In this document: in pieces, positions 48,601-63,600 of the stretch
Layout of the letters: each line of letters opens with the position of its first letter
How positions within the stretch are numbered: the stretch's first letter is position 1
NCBI GenBank assembly: GCA_030407085.1
Contig: CM059585.1
Location: forward strand, 98,426,501 to 98,490,500
DNA length: 64,000 nucleotides
Direction: 5' to 3'
DNA from: Trichopria drosophilae
Taxonomy: Eukaryota; Arthropoda; Insecta; Hymenoptera; Diapriidae
The notes under the pieces: model-generated
Told to the model about the DNA's origin: nothing
What the model saw: the letters and a program-made list of their open reading frames with translations, nothing else
Database searches by the model: none
Made by a program: the position numbers and the translations under genes

Positions 48601-51600
48601 CATTGTTACCTAGCTATCATATAAAACAAAATTTTGAAGTTAGTAAAGTGTTTTTTCACTTAGTGTTTTGGTCATCTTCACAACATTTTTCGAAGAACCA
48701 AGTCAGATAAATATATTTATAATATTCTTGGAGCTAAAAGCTTTTGACGCATATAAGAGTTTTTGATGAAATTTGCATTGTGTTATTTATACGCCGACAT
48801 TTTGTAAAAATGAGCGTTCGAGGTATTATTGGACATTCTATGATTTGGACATTGATGCGAAGGAAAATACTGATTTCTGCATAATTTGCATGAAAAATAT
48901 GCCCCAGAAAGAAAATCGCCGAAACATAGCCCATTATCGCTTGTGATCGAAGTGTTCACTTGAGTTGTGTCGGAGCAAACCGGAACACTTTCACGTGCCT
49001 TACTTTATTTTATTCATTATAATATACATATTTTTTTTCATTTTCATTAACAAATAAACGTTTTCCAGCAATAATTTTCATTTTTTATCGATTTACAAGA
49101 CTCTCCAATAATACCCCGAGATTTTTTAAAATCTCAAAAACCAGTTTTTTGCGCCAGCTGATACAGAGTGTACAATTTTAAACAATTAGATCAAATTGCT
49201 GGTACCAAATGAAAGGTTATTTATCGTACCAAAAAATCAAGCTTTGAAATTTTGAGAAAAAGCAATTTTTGTTAGAGTTTCTGGACAAAAGAAAAATGTG
49301 TCCAAGAATACCCCGACCTCCTCTACTAAAAAATATACTCTGCATTAAAAAATATTTGAAAAACAAGAATGGAAATTACCTGGAAACGGATATATAAATT
49401 TCTTTAAGACGTTAGAGTTGTAGAGCAAAAAAGTAGGTGATTTTCGTGAACTTTTTAATAGAAAACAACCTACCTCTTGAAAACTATCATTATATAATCT
49501 TGAAACACATACATTCTGCACTCTTTTTTCAGTAATCTTTTTATTGAAGAATATTACATAGTTGAGAAATGGCCGTAAAAAAATGTTTACTTTTACATTT
49601 TTTGATAACCATTATTGTGACTATCAAACTAGATCATCACAAACAAAAATGTCTGATGGATTTACTTAAATAACAATATAAACTAATGTTTTATCGAAGG
49701 ATTTAAAAAAATTCATTTTTCATCAAATTTTTAAGGGTGAAAATAACAGTAAAAATAACATTTTCAAAAAAGAATTTCGATCAATCGATAACGTATATAA
49801 AAATCCACTTTGCAGTGGACTGAAACTTTGAATTCTGGTTCTACAATTTAATTTTATTCATGAAAAGCTACAATAAAAAAAATACCCTTCTTTTATAAGT
49901 CTAGAGAATATACTTTCTGGTTTGTTTGCTAAACAAAACATACACGGAGTCAAATATGGAACCTCCACCTTTTGTGAAAACGACTATATATTAAATTTCA
50001 GTAACACTTCAATAAACATTTCGATTTGAGATATTTTTTATTATAAAATATCTTTTCCTGTACATTTAATAACGTATGCCAAATACAGGCGTAATTTACT
50101 GGTGATTCAAAACATTTATTTAAGGAAATGAGCTTCTGTTAAGATCTCGTGAGATCTTGAAATTTATATTTCCATACTTGATATACATTTCAGCTAAAAA
50201 ATATTTCTAAAATTTATTCATCAACATTTTGTAAGTATTATTTGATTACACAGGTCAACATAATTTTGTTGGGAAACTGTGGGTCCGACGTAATTTTGTG
50301 CGTAGTAGCCCATCACGTCAGGATTTTGAGATATTTGAGGTTATTTACTCGAAAAACGCGTTTTTTGCTATTTTTGAGGTCATGTACAGAAGACACAACA
50401 TTTTTAGGAGTTTTTTTTTAACATGGAATGCGCAGAATTCCATTACGACTTTTCTGCACCAAGATATGCCGATTTGAAATTACGATAGACATGTAAACAA
50501 ATTTACCGTGAAATACTCTTAGAGAACAAGCTCAAGGTCAAATTCAATGTCATGAAATCTATATAAATATAAACAACTATATAAAATATAGATTCTAATA
50601 ACTAAAATCAGGTTTCAGTATTGTGACTGTTTTTTTCTTAATGTTAATGGAATATATCTCGTCATTTCAAAATGGCCGTAACTTTATAAGAAAAAATCTT
50701 AGGAGACCGAATAAAACCTCATTTTGAAGGGTAAAGGTAGTACTAAAAGATGCAAATAGTACAGAAGGCAAACAAAATTGTTGCGTCCTGTACGTAATCT
50801 CAAACATAGTAAAATAACGCGTTTTTCGAGTACATGACCTCAAATATCTCAAAAACCTGATGTGATGGACCAATTCTGATTTCTAGGTTGGATTCTACGC
50901 ATACAATTATGTCGGAAATGGTCCACAGCTTCCCAACAACATCCAAGACCCTCTTTTTTGTAGACCTGTGTTATATGTGACATGTTTGTTTAGTACTCCA
51001 GATGTGTTACTATCTCTATAAAGTCACCTACAAATGGTATCAACATTCAAACCATGATAATTGTCACTTGTAATTATAGTTAATAAATTGGAAATTTTTA
51101 GGTAAATAAAATAATTTCGCAATAATTACAAACAATATATATCCAGTTTATGCCAGGGATACTGGAATATCCTGGCAATCGCTGACCATGTGCAGCCGGC
51201 GTACCAGAAAAATGGTTGTATCCCTATAATAATCATATATCCCTAATATAAACATATTGCAGTAATAATAATCAGAAATCATTTCAGTCGAACAGCATAG
51301 TGGCGAATAGTGACAGTGCGTCTTGTTTGTCGAACAATGCATCGTCAGATTTTTCCAATGCTATCTTCGATTGCAACAAATGCTTTGTGAGCGAATTGGT
51401 TATTATAAAAAGATTCGTACAAAACACTGGTGGAAAAGGAAGATTTGTTATTTTGAGTGAAACTGGATGGCAGTCCATGAATATCACGGTACAAATTACT
51501 TCATCTAATTAGAAAAAAATAAAAATATTTTTGTATTACGATTTTATTGCATGGTGGTAACTAAACATGCTGAACTGTCAAAGATCTTAGGTAATTTTAT

Positions 51601-54600
51601 ACATAATCAAATTTTCTATGCTAAAAAAATATTTTTTGATGCAGTAGGCGTAAAATGCCTATTTCACGCCTCCTGGGGCATAAAAACAATGTTTGAATCT
51701 CAGGCGTAGAATTTTAAAATAACCTAAACAGGTCTAAAGAAACAAAATTTCTTGTCTTCAAATGTACATTTTACATAAAAGTTACAAATAGCATTTTTTG
51801 TCAAAATTTATAAAAAAAAAATAACACATTTTTGTTTAGCAATCACTGTAAACACAGATGTTGCGTATATGAATATATCAGTTTCTAATTGGCATTTATA
51901 AGATGACAAACTTAATTTTTTTAGAACAACTTCACATTAGTTTTATAACATACAGATCAATAAATTACTCGTATAATTAGAATACACGAATGTAAATAAT
52001 GCATGTGCAGGTCAAAAATATAATTTTGTAACAAAAGTTTCGTATGAAGGTACATCTTCTGTGACGTATGGAATTCCGAGTTCACTGTGCACACACTTTT
52101 TCTTTACAAAAAATCACTTACTAATACATCAACTAAAAGTTCCCGAGGTACCATTGCATAACATTGATCGTTCCAAAAATGATAGTTACAAATAAACCAA
52201 ATTGCTAATTTTTATAAATTGAAAATAAAATTTTAAACACTTGTAGTTTTTATTTTATGATAGGCACACCTTTTTTCAACTATTTTTGCCATTTAATACA
52301 TTCGGCTAACGAAAGATGATTTTCAAACGAACACCAATAAAATTACAAAAGTTATAGAGTTAAATAAAAACCCATTTTGCACGTAATACGTTCATTTATC
52401 GTAGGTTTTCGGATTCCTTGCGGTTTTTTACTGAAACATAATATCGTACAAACGAACGTACAGTAGAGTCTGGGTATATTTGCGTCTCGCTATATTTACG
52501 TCCCTGCATATTTGCCCGGTTCCGACTCGTTATATTTGCCTGTCGCCGCTCTCTTTTCCCCCCACCTTGTGGGCTGAGACCTCAGGAAGGGCCTGCTGTG
52601 ACGTCACGAACGTAACGCTACTGATTAACAATTATAAACAAAATTATTTTTTCAGTTTAATAGACGACAATTTTAATGAACTGTAAAAGTTAAATATAAA
52701 AATATATATTTTATAACAAAATAACTTAAGTATTGTGAATATTTAAAAAAAAAAATAAGTTCTTCAAATTTAAAGTATTGTATGAATTTCCAGGCCATCA
52801 CTAAAACTAATATATTATCAATACCACCCTTCGCTATTTGGCCTGCTTATTTTATGTTGGAGCCCAAAGATGATATGAATTTATATATATATTTCCATCC
52901 TGATACTCCTGGAATAACGGTAATTTTACCACTTTACTTATATGTAAATTATTTGAATAATCTTATTTGTTTTAATTATTTGTGGATAAAATCTATAGTA
53001 GCATTTTTAATGCATTTACAAGTTTACATTCTTTACTACAATAAGTTGGTGGAGTCCATCTTGACGATGCTTATGTCTTCAAAAAAACATTTTCTTATAG
53101 GCTTTTCTTCGCTTTTATGATATTTACAATTAATTTTATGCATAGTAAGTCTTGGTTGTACGGCAGTAGACAATGAGAAATTTTTGTCGTTTCGACTATG
53201 GTAATAGCCATCTTAAAAAATTGACAAAATGCTCTTATTCGTGGTTTTTGTTAATTTTACGGCACTTATTGACCAATGCCTTTTTTTACGAATGGTCAAG
53301 GCATTGAAAATACTGCTTCGCAAAAACACTATGTGAGACATAAAAAAATCTTATCCACATGCATGTGCGAACAGTTAATAATAATATTTATAATTAAATT
53401 GAAAAGATACGACGAAGATAATCTGGCAAAGACTACCATTCACCAAGAATCCGAAAAGGTTACTTCAATATTGAATTCTAAATAAGTTGTGATGCATAAA
53501 CACCAATTTGATTGTGACCATTATTTGTTCACAGCTGTATAAGGATACTATTGCTCTTTTTTCTTTACTTATCTTTCAATACACGGGAAAAATGATTAGT
53601 TCTACTAACTACGTAACAGTAGTTAGCATAAAAGTAGTGAATGCAACAAACACATTCGTAAATCCAATAAACCAATATTTGTTAGGGTTAGTAATTTTAA
53701 ATAGTTCCACCAACTATCGAAATTTTACATCAAGGATCTTATTTAGCTCCTAATTTGTTTAATATATTTATAAATGATATTAATTTATCTATACTCAACT
53801 CTAATATTTTATTATTTGCGGATGATGTGAAGTTGTACTCCAGAATAAACTCTCCATTAGATGATTCAGGATTGCAGCGTGGCATTGCCTCCATAGTTGG
53901 TCTGTTGTTAACAAATTAAAATTAAATGTCGCTAAATGTAAATTCATGAAATTTCGAAGGAGTAGATCTGCCAATGTTATGTCTTTTGTCTATCGACTCA
54001 GGGATCAGCCTTTGGAATCGGTCAACAGTATAAAAGACTTGGGAGTAATGATGGATTGGTCACTTAGGTTTTCTGAACAATTAATACAGCTGTAACAAAG
54101 GTTTATGCGTCACTGGGATTTACGTTAAGACCTACTTGTGGCTTTAAGTCAACAGAAACCTTGATTTCAGTGTATCCATAATGTTGCCACATTTATTATA
54201 TTGTAGCTCCACTTGGTATCCGTTTTATAAATTGTATCTTAATGAAATGTAATCGGTTCGACACCAGTTTCTGCGGTATTTAGCCTATAATGGTGATTCT
54301 ACAATGAGTTATATGGATCATGATTATACTTATACAACATGGATCAATGTGCCAACTGTCCGTTCCTTCGGTCACTGATTTGATCCGATGTCCTAGGATA
54401 CATCGGAATAAGTTGGATCCCATCGAACCAAATAACCTGATTCTACCTAGAGTCATGAACTACAATTTTAGTGAACCAGGAAGGGTAGTAGTATAGGTCT
54501 AACTTTGGACTACATTCTGCTGTAGCTATGCATAAGCTACAATAAGAATGAAATATACTCCCTCGGAATCTAGCTTCAATTACCTGAAAGAACTTATTTA

Positions 54601-57600
54601 TTGTAGAGATCAAATACGTTATTATGTATATTAGTTTATATTACTTTATTTTGTTGTCTTAATAGCATTGTTTTGTTTTCAAATTTTATATTACAATGTT
54701 ATACGCTGGAACTATAGTGTTATTTTTCAATGTAAAGTCATTGAGCCGTTGATCCATAAATAAATAAAAATAAATTAAAATACGACAAAACTACACATTA
54801 TATCTTGAAAAATAACAATTGATATAACTTTAGGTAGACGTCCTACGCGTAGTAAGTGATAACGGAGTAATGCACGATATAGAAATAATCGGAGAAGGAC
54901 TTATATACGACCCACAATGGATTATATTTGAGGTATATGGTTTAAATCTTAAGCATAAAAGTAAATAATATTTAATGGATTGCAATAAATTCCCTTTTTA
55001 ATTAAAAAAAACACCCCCTCTCTCTTTAATATCGTAAAGAGCATTCCCGTGTGCTCTATTGTAAAACTAAAACAGAGGGTCTCCAGGCGAGTGACCTGAA
55101 ATATTGGATTTTGCTAAGTTCAAAAAATAGTTTAAGAAATAGAGGTCTAATTATTGGAACTAAACACTTTGTTTATTATTAACACAACCAAACCGGCTGG
55201 TGTTCTATCTAAACTAGACAAGTAAGAAAAGTTAAACCAAAATGATCACAAAAATGTCATATGGTACGACCAATATCAGTTGCATGGCAGATCATATCAA
55301 TTTTAAGTTTTTGTTTATTTTATGGACTTTGATGAATTAGTCTACCTAATACAGGTTTTATGTTGCTTAATGTATCTAAATTTATTACAAGGTTGATTAT
55401 CCCAACCTAACTGTTTCCTTCTAGTAATCGAACTATGTTTTTTTCGTTCATTAAATTCGTTTAATTCTTACAACAAATTTGGTTCGATTTTTATAATCGA
55501 TCATTTAACTTTACACTGAAAAAACAATTTCCTAATTTCAAGTAAATTTTTACTTGAATAGTCGCAACAAAATATTTACTTAAAGAAAGGAAATATTTTC
55601 TTCTTTTAAATAAATATTTACTTGCTGTATAAAATCAAATTAATATTTAGTTGAATTAACAAACTATTTTTCTATTATAAGTAAATATTTACTTGAAATT
55701 AGGAAAATTTTTTCTTGAGTGTAAAAACCAAATTAGGTACAAACAAACAAAATCCAACCATCTTTGTTAACCCCGTCTTTATTGGCATTATTAATATATC
55801 TAAAGGAATGCAATACTGTTCCAATTAATATGAAATTTGTTCCCTCACGTGTTCTGATTTGAGACAATTAAAATATTTTAGAATTTGAAGTATGAAGTAT
55901 TTGAAGAACTGAAAGATCCGAATACTGGTTCTTGTTACATTGATATGGGTTGCGGAACAATGAGTGATGTACTTATAAACGATATAAAAATATACAATGC
56001 CAGGTAAACATATATATTATTATACAAATTTAATAATTTCATGCTTTCACATTATAAATTACATAATATATTATTGCAGTGATTTTGAGTTATATTTTCG
56101 GTGGGAGAAAAACAGTCAAGATTCAGACAAAGCATTGTACATAACGATCGATCCTCCTACGGGAGTTCTGAAACAATCCTCATTGACCAACTTCAAAATA
56201 AATGTTCAGTTAATTGATGTAAACCCTGAACAGTATAGACTCACTCTACAGTAAGATTTACTTATATTAAAACCATATTAATTTTTCAAACTAAAATGTG
56301 TTTTTCTCCTAAAATTTTCAAATTAATTTTCAAATTTGAAAAAATTATTAAAATATCAATTTCAAAAAAAGCTTATTTGTACCCTCTGAAAAATGGCTAC
56401 TTTTTGATGTTACAGATTCATAATTGAAGATATACCTCTTGGTGCAATTTCAAGACATTCTGACTTAAAAGTTGAAAAAAGCAAAACCAAACGACGAATG
56501 TGCCATGATGTAAGCTTTTTTTTTAACTAATTGTAAGTACTATAAAGTTTTTTTTTATACAGTCCGTCGACGTGTGTGTGAAAGAAATACAAGTTAGACT
56601 GACATGTACCGGGATTAGACGAAACTTGGATAGTATCGAAACGCTCACGTTTATCGAAAAATATTCGTAAGTAGTTTTTAAATAACAATTATTATTTGAC
56701 ATAAAAAAGCTCACACTTTTTATAAATCATAAGAGTATTTCAAATGTCTGGGCACAAAAAAAAAACAAGTCTATTAATTGTTTTCGGGGTTTCGTTTCAT
56801 CGCATAAGGATTTTCCTAACCTAAAAAACATTGCAGATTTATGTGACATAAATAAATAAATAAATATTCACTTGTAAATAAGTGTATATGCAGGAGTACC
56901 ACAAGGGCCTGTTCGTGGACTCTTGGTTTTCTCTATGTTCATTAATGCCCTCTCTGACGTACTTGAACATTCTCATTATATGATCTACGCTGATGACACA
57001 CAAATATTTCTTCGCTGCCATCCACATGAATTAGCTTCGGCTGTTGCCCGAATTTCGGCTGATGCAGAAAGGTTTTGTGATTGGGCCCAAGAAAGGCTGG
57101 TAATCAATTTTATTAAAACATAAGCCGTATTGGTAGATAATCAATACTACGTAAAATTGCTATATTCTAATTCCCTGACTTCCATCAGCATACAAGGCTG
57201 AGAGATACCTTGACCTGCAAAAAACCTAGGCTTAATTGTCGATTCCACACTTTCGTGGAATGCGCTTATTATTCATATTTCGAACCGAGTCTATTACATA
57301 TTTAGACAATTAACAGTCAACCAAAATGCATTTCCTTTACGTCTTCGGCAGCAACTTGCATCTGCTCTTATTATCCCGTATTTTGATTATTTTTCAGCAG
57401 TGTATAATGATATCACTGTTTTCCTTAAAATAAAGGTTGAACGCTTGCTGAATTCCGCGATCTGCTTCATTGTTGGTTTTAGAAAGGACGTTTACATTAT
57501 ACCTTATCGCCAGAAATTAGGATGGTTAACTGCAGCATCCCGGAGGCATTACTTTATTGGGGTAATCACATTTAACTTGTTCCGCGCTGGGTCTCCATCA

Positions 57601-60600
57601 TATCTACACTGAGAGAAATTTTTTACTAATAGTTAATGTAAGCTAATTTCAAGGCTCTTACATTAATCTAAATTCTCTTAGCTTAACTGTAAAACTATAA
57701 GTATAACTAAAGTATAAGATCGGCAGGTGACTTTCAGATGAAAATATCAGCACTTTTCTCCATGTCAGTAATGTTATTGTATATTAACTCAGATATTTTA
57801 CCAGTCAAGGAGCGTTCGTTAACTGTTAATAAAGCTTACATTAAATTCTGTCGTTTGAACTGCGCATGTCAACAATGCGTCGAAAAATTCGCAAGGAATC
57901 AAGTAACTGCGCGTGTGTATATTTGTTTATCTCTGTTTCGGCGAAACTTTACTATGAAGCTATTACATTAACTGTATAAACAAACATCCAAATCTTCTAC
58001 TTATCGAAGTATACGAACTTTATGCAACAAAGGCAGAAAAGAGTTTCTAACATATACGAAATGATAACAAACTACATTATACTCTTTGTATTACATAAAA
58101 TATTCTAGTATTCGCTGTACTGATCTCATCGTTAATATTTAAATTTCTTATCTTAAGATAAGATAGTTATTAACATAACAAGTGTAATCGATGCCAGGAT
58201 TACAGAAACTTTAGGACAAAGTACTTTATCTTAGGTTCAGAATCTAAATTCTCTTAGCTTAACTGTTAAGCTATTAAGTTAACTGTAAAGAAACATTTCT
58301 CTCGGTGTACGATCGCAATACCTTATGCTCAATAATTCAAGCCGAAATTTACCTCGCTCCGCATCAAATGATTATGAAATTATTATCCCGATACATCGAA
58401 CGACTACATTCTCGTGTTCTGTTCCTATTACATCATCAAGGCTATGGAATGCGTTGCCCAAATCAATTAAAAAGTGCTCAAGCAATACAGGGTTCAAATC
58501 TATTTTTTTTCGACTCCTCATTAAATTAGGATCCGGAGGGCACTCCACTCATCTCTATCTTATAGTTTAAATTAATTTAATCTTCTGCAATCTAAATGTA
58601 CACGGCTTTATTTCAGTTATTAGGTTTAGGTAATTAAGTAATTAATATCATCGAAAATGGTACTTAATATCTAAACTTCAGTCTATCCTTGAATTTACCG
58701 AGATTTGTTACTTCCGCACTCCGCAACGCATACGTTGCTTGTTCTGTTACATGTTGTAATATACTTATTTATATGAAATCTATATTACTAAATCTTTGTA
58801 CTGGCTATTATATATGTACTTAGCTGGTTGACCAGAGAGGTCTACTCCTCAAACCAAAGTGAATAAATAAATAAATAAATATTCTACTGCATGGACAACT
58901 TATAATTTATAATAAGTGAATTTGCACTTATTCAAATGTAGAGTAATTTAAAAAAAAGGTTTCATTCAATATTGAGGTCAATTTCATTTTATACGCGTTT
59001 AAACTCATTTCTCATCTTATTTTGACATAGTGAGTCCGAAATCACTTTCAGAAAGTCAGAGGATAACACACCTAAGTTGCCAACAGTTGAGCCTTTTTCA
59101 CCCCAGAAAATCAACACAATAACGAAGGATATCTTTGAACGTATGCTACAGGATTCTGACTGTGTCAAGACAATACAAGATGCGATGTGGGATTGGTGCG
59201 TTTGTCGAACGGATGGTCCTTTGGGTCCCTGCATATGTTGCCCAGAATCAAAGCGATGGTTCCTTCGACCTGCAAGGTGAATTAATTATTACAAAACTGT
59301 TTATATTGTAAACAATGCTACATAAAATAAATTTCCAGGCCTCTTTACTTAGGAATTGAAGAGACATTTATCGTTACTGTAAGGAATGCATGTTTACATC
59401 GCGTGAAATTTAAATGGGGAACCCCGAAGGGTTCTGATCAACGAAAGCTCCAAGTGCGGATCAATCAGAAGAGAAACGTTTTGTCAGTCGCTGAATCGGA
59501 AATCATCTTTGTCACTTGTCTGCCAGTTGAATCGGTTAGTTTTAGACTCTTATATAAGGTAATTTCAATGATAAATATGAAAATATATGATGTGTGGTTT
59601 CTGCGACCATGGATTAAAGTATCAAATGTACTTAAGTAGTAGAATTAACTATATGTAAGGTAAGAGTTGATATTTGAGATTATTTACGAACAATTTAACA
59701 ATTGGAAAATAGTAAATAGAACAATTTTATTGTACCGTTTATCATGGAAATAGTTAATGCAACAACTTTTTGGATTTACGCGTTTTACTATTACAGAAAG
59801 GTTCCGTTAACTATTTCCTTTCTCTCTGTGTATTAACTAGATTATTCTAATATAATAACAATAAATTATTTAGTTAAACAATATATTACGTAACGGCACT
59901 TTTCATAATATCTTATGTATGATAAGTCTGGAAAAGTTGGTGATGAATACACTCTAGAATTTTCGAGTATACTCTTTCGATAGGCGTGGTCAGAATTGCA
60001 TTTAAATTGCTTCGAAAGCTAGAATGGAGCATTTAAAATAAAAAATAAACAAAACTTCGTGGATTTTTTTTTTGTAAATCTTGCCAATATGTCAACAAAA
60101 TTGATAAATTGTTTTGACAAAATTTTCTTAAATACTATAGACTTTAAAGAAAATTTTTGTTTTTAAATTCCTTTTTAAAGTTTTTTAAGTCATTTGTGAC
60201 AAAATTGATAGTTACTTGTATATAATTATTTCAGAACGTAAACATTTCAACATGACGTTTAAAAACACTTAAACAATTGCTCTTCTTAAAACTTTTTGTA
60301 GATATATTCTATAGCATAAAATCGAACTGACGTCCGTTGAAGGGAAGTGTTCGTGAAAACTCTAAAGAATCTTTTTAAAAAGTAGCTGAGAAAACTTTCA
60401 GAAATTATTTGAAGCGAGCCCATAAGACTGATTTACATTTCTGGAAGGTTTCCAAAACATCTTTCAGAGTCATCGTAAAATATCCCCGTTTTATCGATCG
60501 TCGTTTATATTTAAACGGTTTAAGAATCACAAAAATGTCTATCCTCGTTCTTTCTTTATATTCACGATTAAACAAACAGTATTTCAATTCCATGTTTTTG

Positions 60601-63600
60601 CAATATTTATGTTAACTGATGCGTGTTAAGAATATAATATTGTGTTACAGGGCGTTGTGTCTTCCCTTTACGTTCCTTGTGTTGTGGAAGGAAGAGAAGG
60701 TCCACCATTTTTGGAAATTGAATGTGTTATAGAATCACTGATCGTGGATATTGTGTTTCCTTCTACCACGACGACCGGAAATAAACAAGATTATAATGTT
60801 CAAGAATGCATTGAATGGCAAGCGGATGGTTTTATATCCAAATTTATACCATCGGTATGCTATGATTTAACCCATTAACCGCGAAATGCACTGGAATTTT
60901 ACTTCAAGTTCAGCGTTTATTTCTGGTATGAAACATGTAAGGAAAAAAATCGAGGGTACATGGATTTTATAGTTTCAAGGTCGCTCTTTCGAATGGCGAT
61001 GAGAAAATTTTCAAAAAATTGCAATTTCCAATATTTTTTTGCAAAAATATTCGAAAAAACATGATTTTCAGACACATTTTTTTTCGTTTCTCATAAAATT
61101 TTTTGACAAAATGCATTTGTATCGACTTACAATAAGTCATAAACGTGCACTCGATGTGTCTACTAAAGGAATCCACCATACTTGATTTTTTTTTTATTGT
61201 CTTATTAACAAAATGGCGGTCGATACGACGAAATATTTATAATATTTATGCGTTTTTCAAAATCGCCCATTATCGGATACGAAAGTAATTCTACTCGAAC
61301 AAAAATCATTACTCGAAGGTTTTTGGGGTCGCTGATTACGAATCTGTTGTTAATTGTGTTAAATTCAAAATGGCGGATCCAATATGGCGGACCCAAAATA
61401 TTAAATATTCATCGATTTTTGTGTGTTTCAGTATCTTTATGTTTTTTGAGTCGCTGATTCCGAATTCATGATTAGATTTTCGAAATTCAAGATGGCGGAT
61501 CCAAAATGGCGGACGAAAAATATTAAATATTCATCGATTTTTGTGATTTTCAATATCCGCATGTTTTTTGGGTCGCTGATAATTAATTTATTGTCAGATT
61601 TTCAAAATTCAAAATGGCGGCTTCAAAATGGCGGGCACCATCTCTAAAATTTCAAATTACGCAAATGAAAAAAATGTTTTCGTATTGTATGTAAAATTGT
61701 CAAGGAAAAATGTCTCTTGTGATTTTTATCTAAATATTTTTTTCCTTACATGTTTCATACCAGAAATAAACGCTGAACTTGAAGTAAAATTCCAGTGCAT
61801 TTCGCGGTTAATGGGTTAATATATAACATTTTATTTTAGTAGTGTGTACCAAGTCAAATCATGTAGAATATTTTGGGTTCAAACTAGATACTTTTATGAT
61901 TATTAAATATTTGTTTTCTAAACAACCGATAACTCTTCGGAAAGACTACGTCACCCGACAAAAAATTAGTATCTTCCATAGTTGTTTTGTTTTTGTAATC
62001 AACGACCTCCAAGAACCCTCGCGTGGTGGAATCATCGTGATATTCTGGGTATATTTAAAGATGGCATCGCAGATGTTGTTTCACAAATTGTTTCAGGTAA
62101 ATATTTTACAAAATGGCAAACTATGGAGTATTTGTCAAAGCTCCCCGATCTTCACGTTTCGCGGTTTCAAACAAGATGGAGCTCGTAATTCGTGTCTGGA
62201 ATCAAAAGACCAAAATTTTTTTTTTACTGTTGAGTTTATCTATTATGTTAACACAAAAAACTTCACTTCCCTTTCAAAAATTGGTTGCATGCTTCGTTCA
62301 AGGCACTTAAATTTCGAATTCGGATTTAAAGTTTTCACAGCAAATTCTCCAGATGATAAACTATTTCCTAACAAAAAAAAAATATTGAGTCTTATATTAT
62401 TTTTCAGAGCTAAAGACGTGAATAGTGGAGTCTAGAAATTTGTTTATATAAAGTCTTTAATAATAAGTACAGTGTTCATGCAGCAGGGTTGAAATATTCC
62501 ATGGGGCCGGTACGTGAATTTTCTTCTATACTAAGTGATAACTAAACATTTTTTAAATGGTTCTATTCCAACGTTATTTTGCGTAAGAAATAATAGGAAA
62601 AGGAAGACAAAATTTGATCTACATGTTTTGTTAGGGACACTTTTTCATCAGGTTTATCTTTTTCAAGATAACTTCAAAAAACGTTAAAAATATAGCGTTT
62701 TTATTTGTTTTGACCTTGAAAATGACCTCGGCGCTAATTTTCACTATGATATTCGCATTCATTTCACCAAAATACGTCAAAAATGCTTGATACATTGCAA
62801 TTACTAATCTTCTTTTTTATACAGATCACACTAGCTACTAATAAAATACTTATAGAGGTTATTTTAAGTACAAGAATAAATTTACATAAAATTCGTAATT
62901 TGTCTTTACCAACATTCTAAATTCGCGGTGGTATCTAAACATTTGTTTATGGTACTTACAAGGTACTTAAATTTACTCTCGCGTTAAGAATTGTCAGTCA
63001 GCTTAGAATTGTTTGTTGCATTTGATGAAACAACGGTTTATTTCTATTTTCAATACCTATATAAAGTATTTTCGAGGTTCTAAAATTATTATTTTCCAGA
63101 CAGGTATCATAGAAATAACAGAGGATACGAGTGGCGAAGAAAAAGTAATACAGATTTTGAATTATGACACGATGAGATCCTCCATAAACGATTCACCAAA
63201 AGCTGATGTAAACGAAAATGAGGTATACCTAACAAATGTTTTTGAGTTGGTTTCGTTCTCATTTTTGATGGACGAATTCTTTTGTAATCAATCAAAATTG
63301 ATATTTTTTTCACAGTCGGAAGATTCAGTTTATAAGTATTCATATGGTAGCGAAGAACGTATTTCAGGTGAAAACGATAGTGAACATGAGACTATCGTAG
63401 ATTCTCAACAACTATTACCTTACTACAAGAACAAACCACTTTGGATGAAACAAAAACTCGTTATAGAGTTTAATGATATTCCTTCCCGAGCAGGTGATTT
63501 ACAAAAATCTCATAATGAATATTAATAACGATTGGAAAACTTAATTTTTAATTAGAATTGTTATTTACATGCAGTTCAGGAAAAGCAGTTCTTTATAAAA

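Noticed and set aside
51288..51300. Stronger-looking acceptor TTTCAG at 51287 for DLEC1 exon 6
   Set aside because: It breaks phase with exon 5; the AG ending at 51300 gives an in-phase join. Transcripts should decide.
53276..53753. Possible extra DLEC1 exons between exons 7 and 8
   Set aside because: Exons 7 and 8 already join in phase to make a typical ASH strand pair (PDTPGIT-VDVLRVVSDNG); the interval has LINE and repeat sequence.
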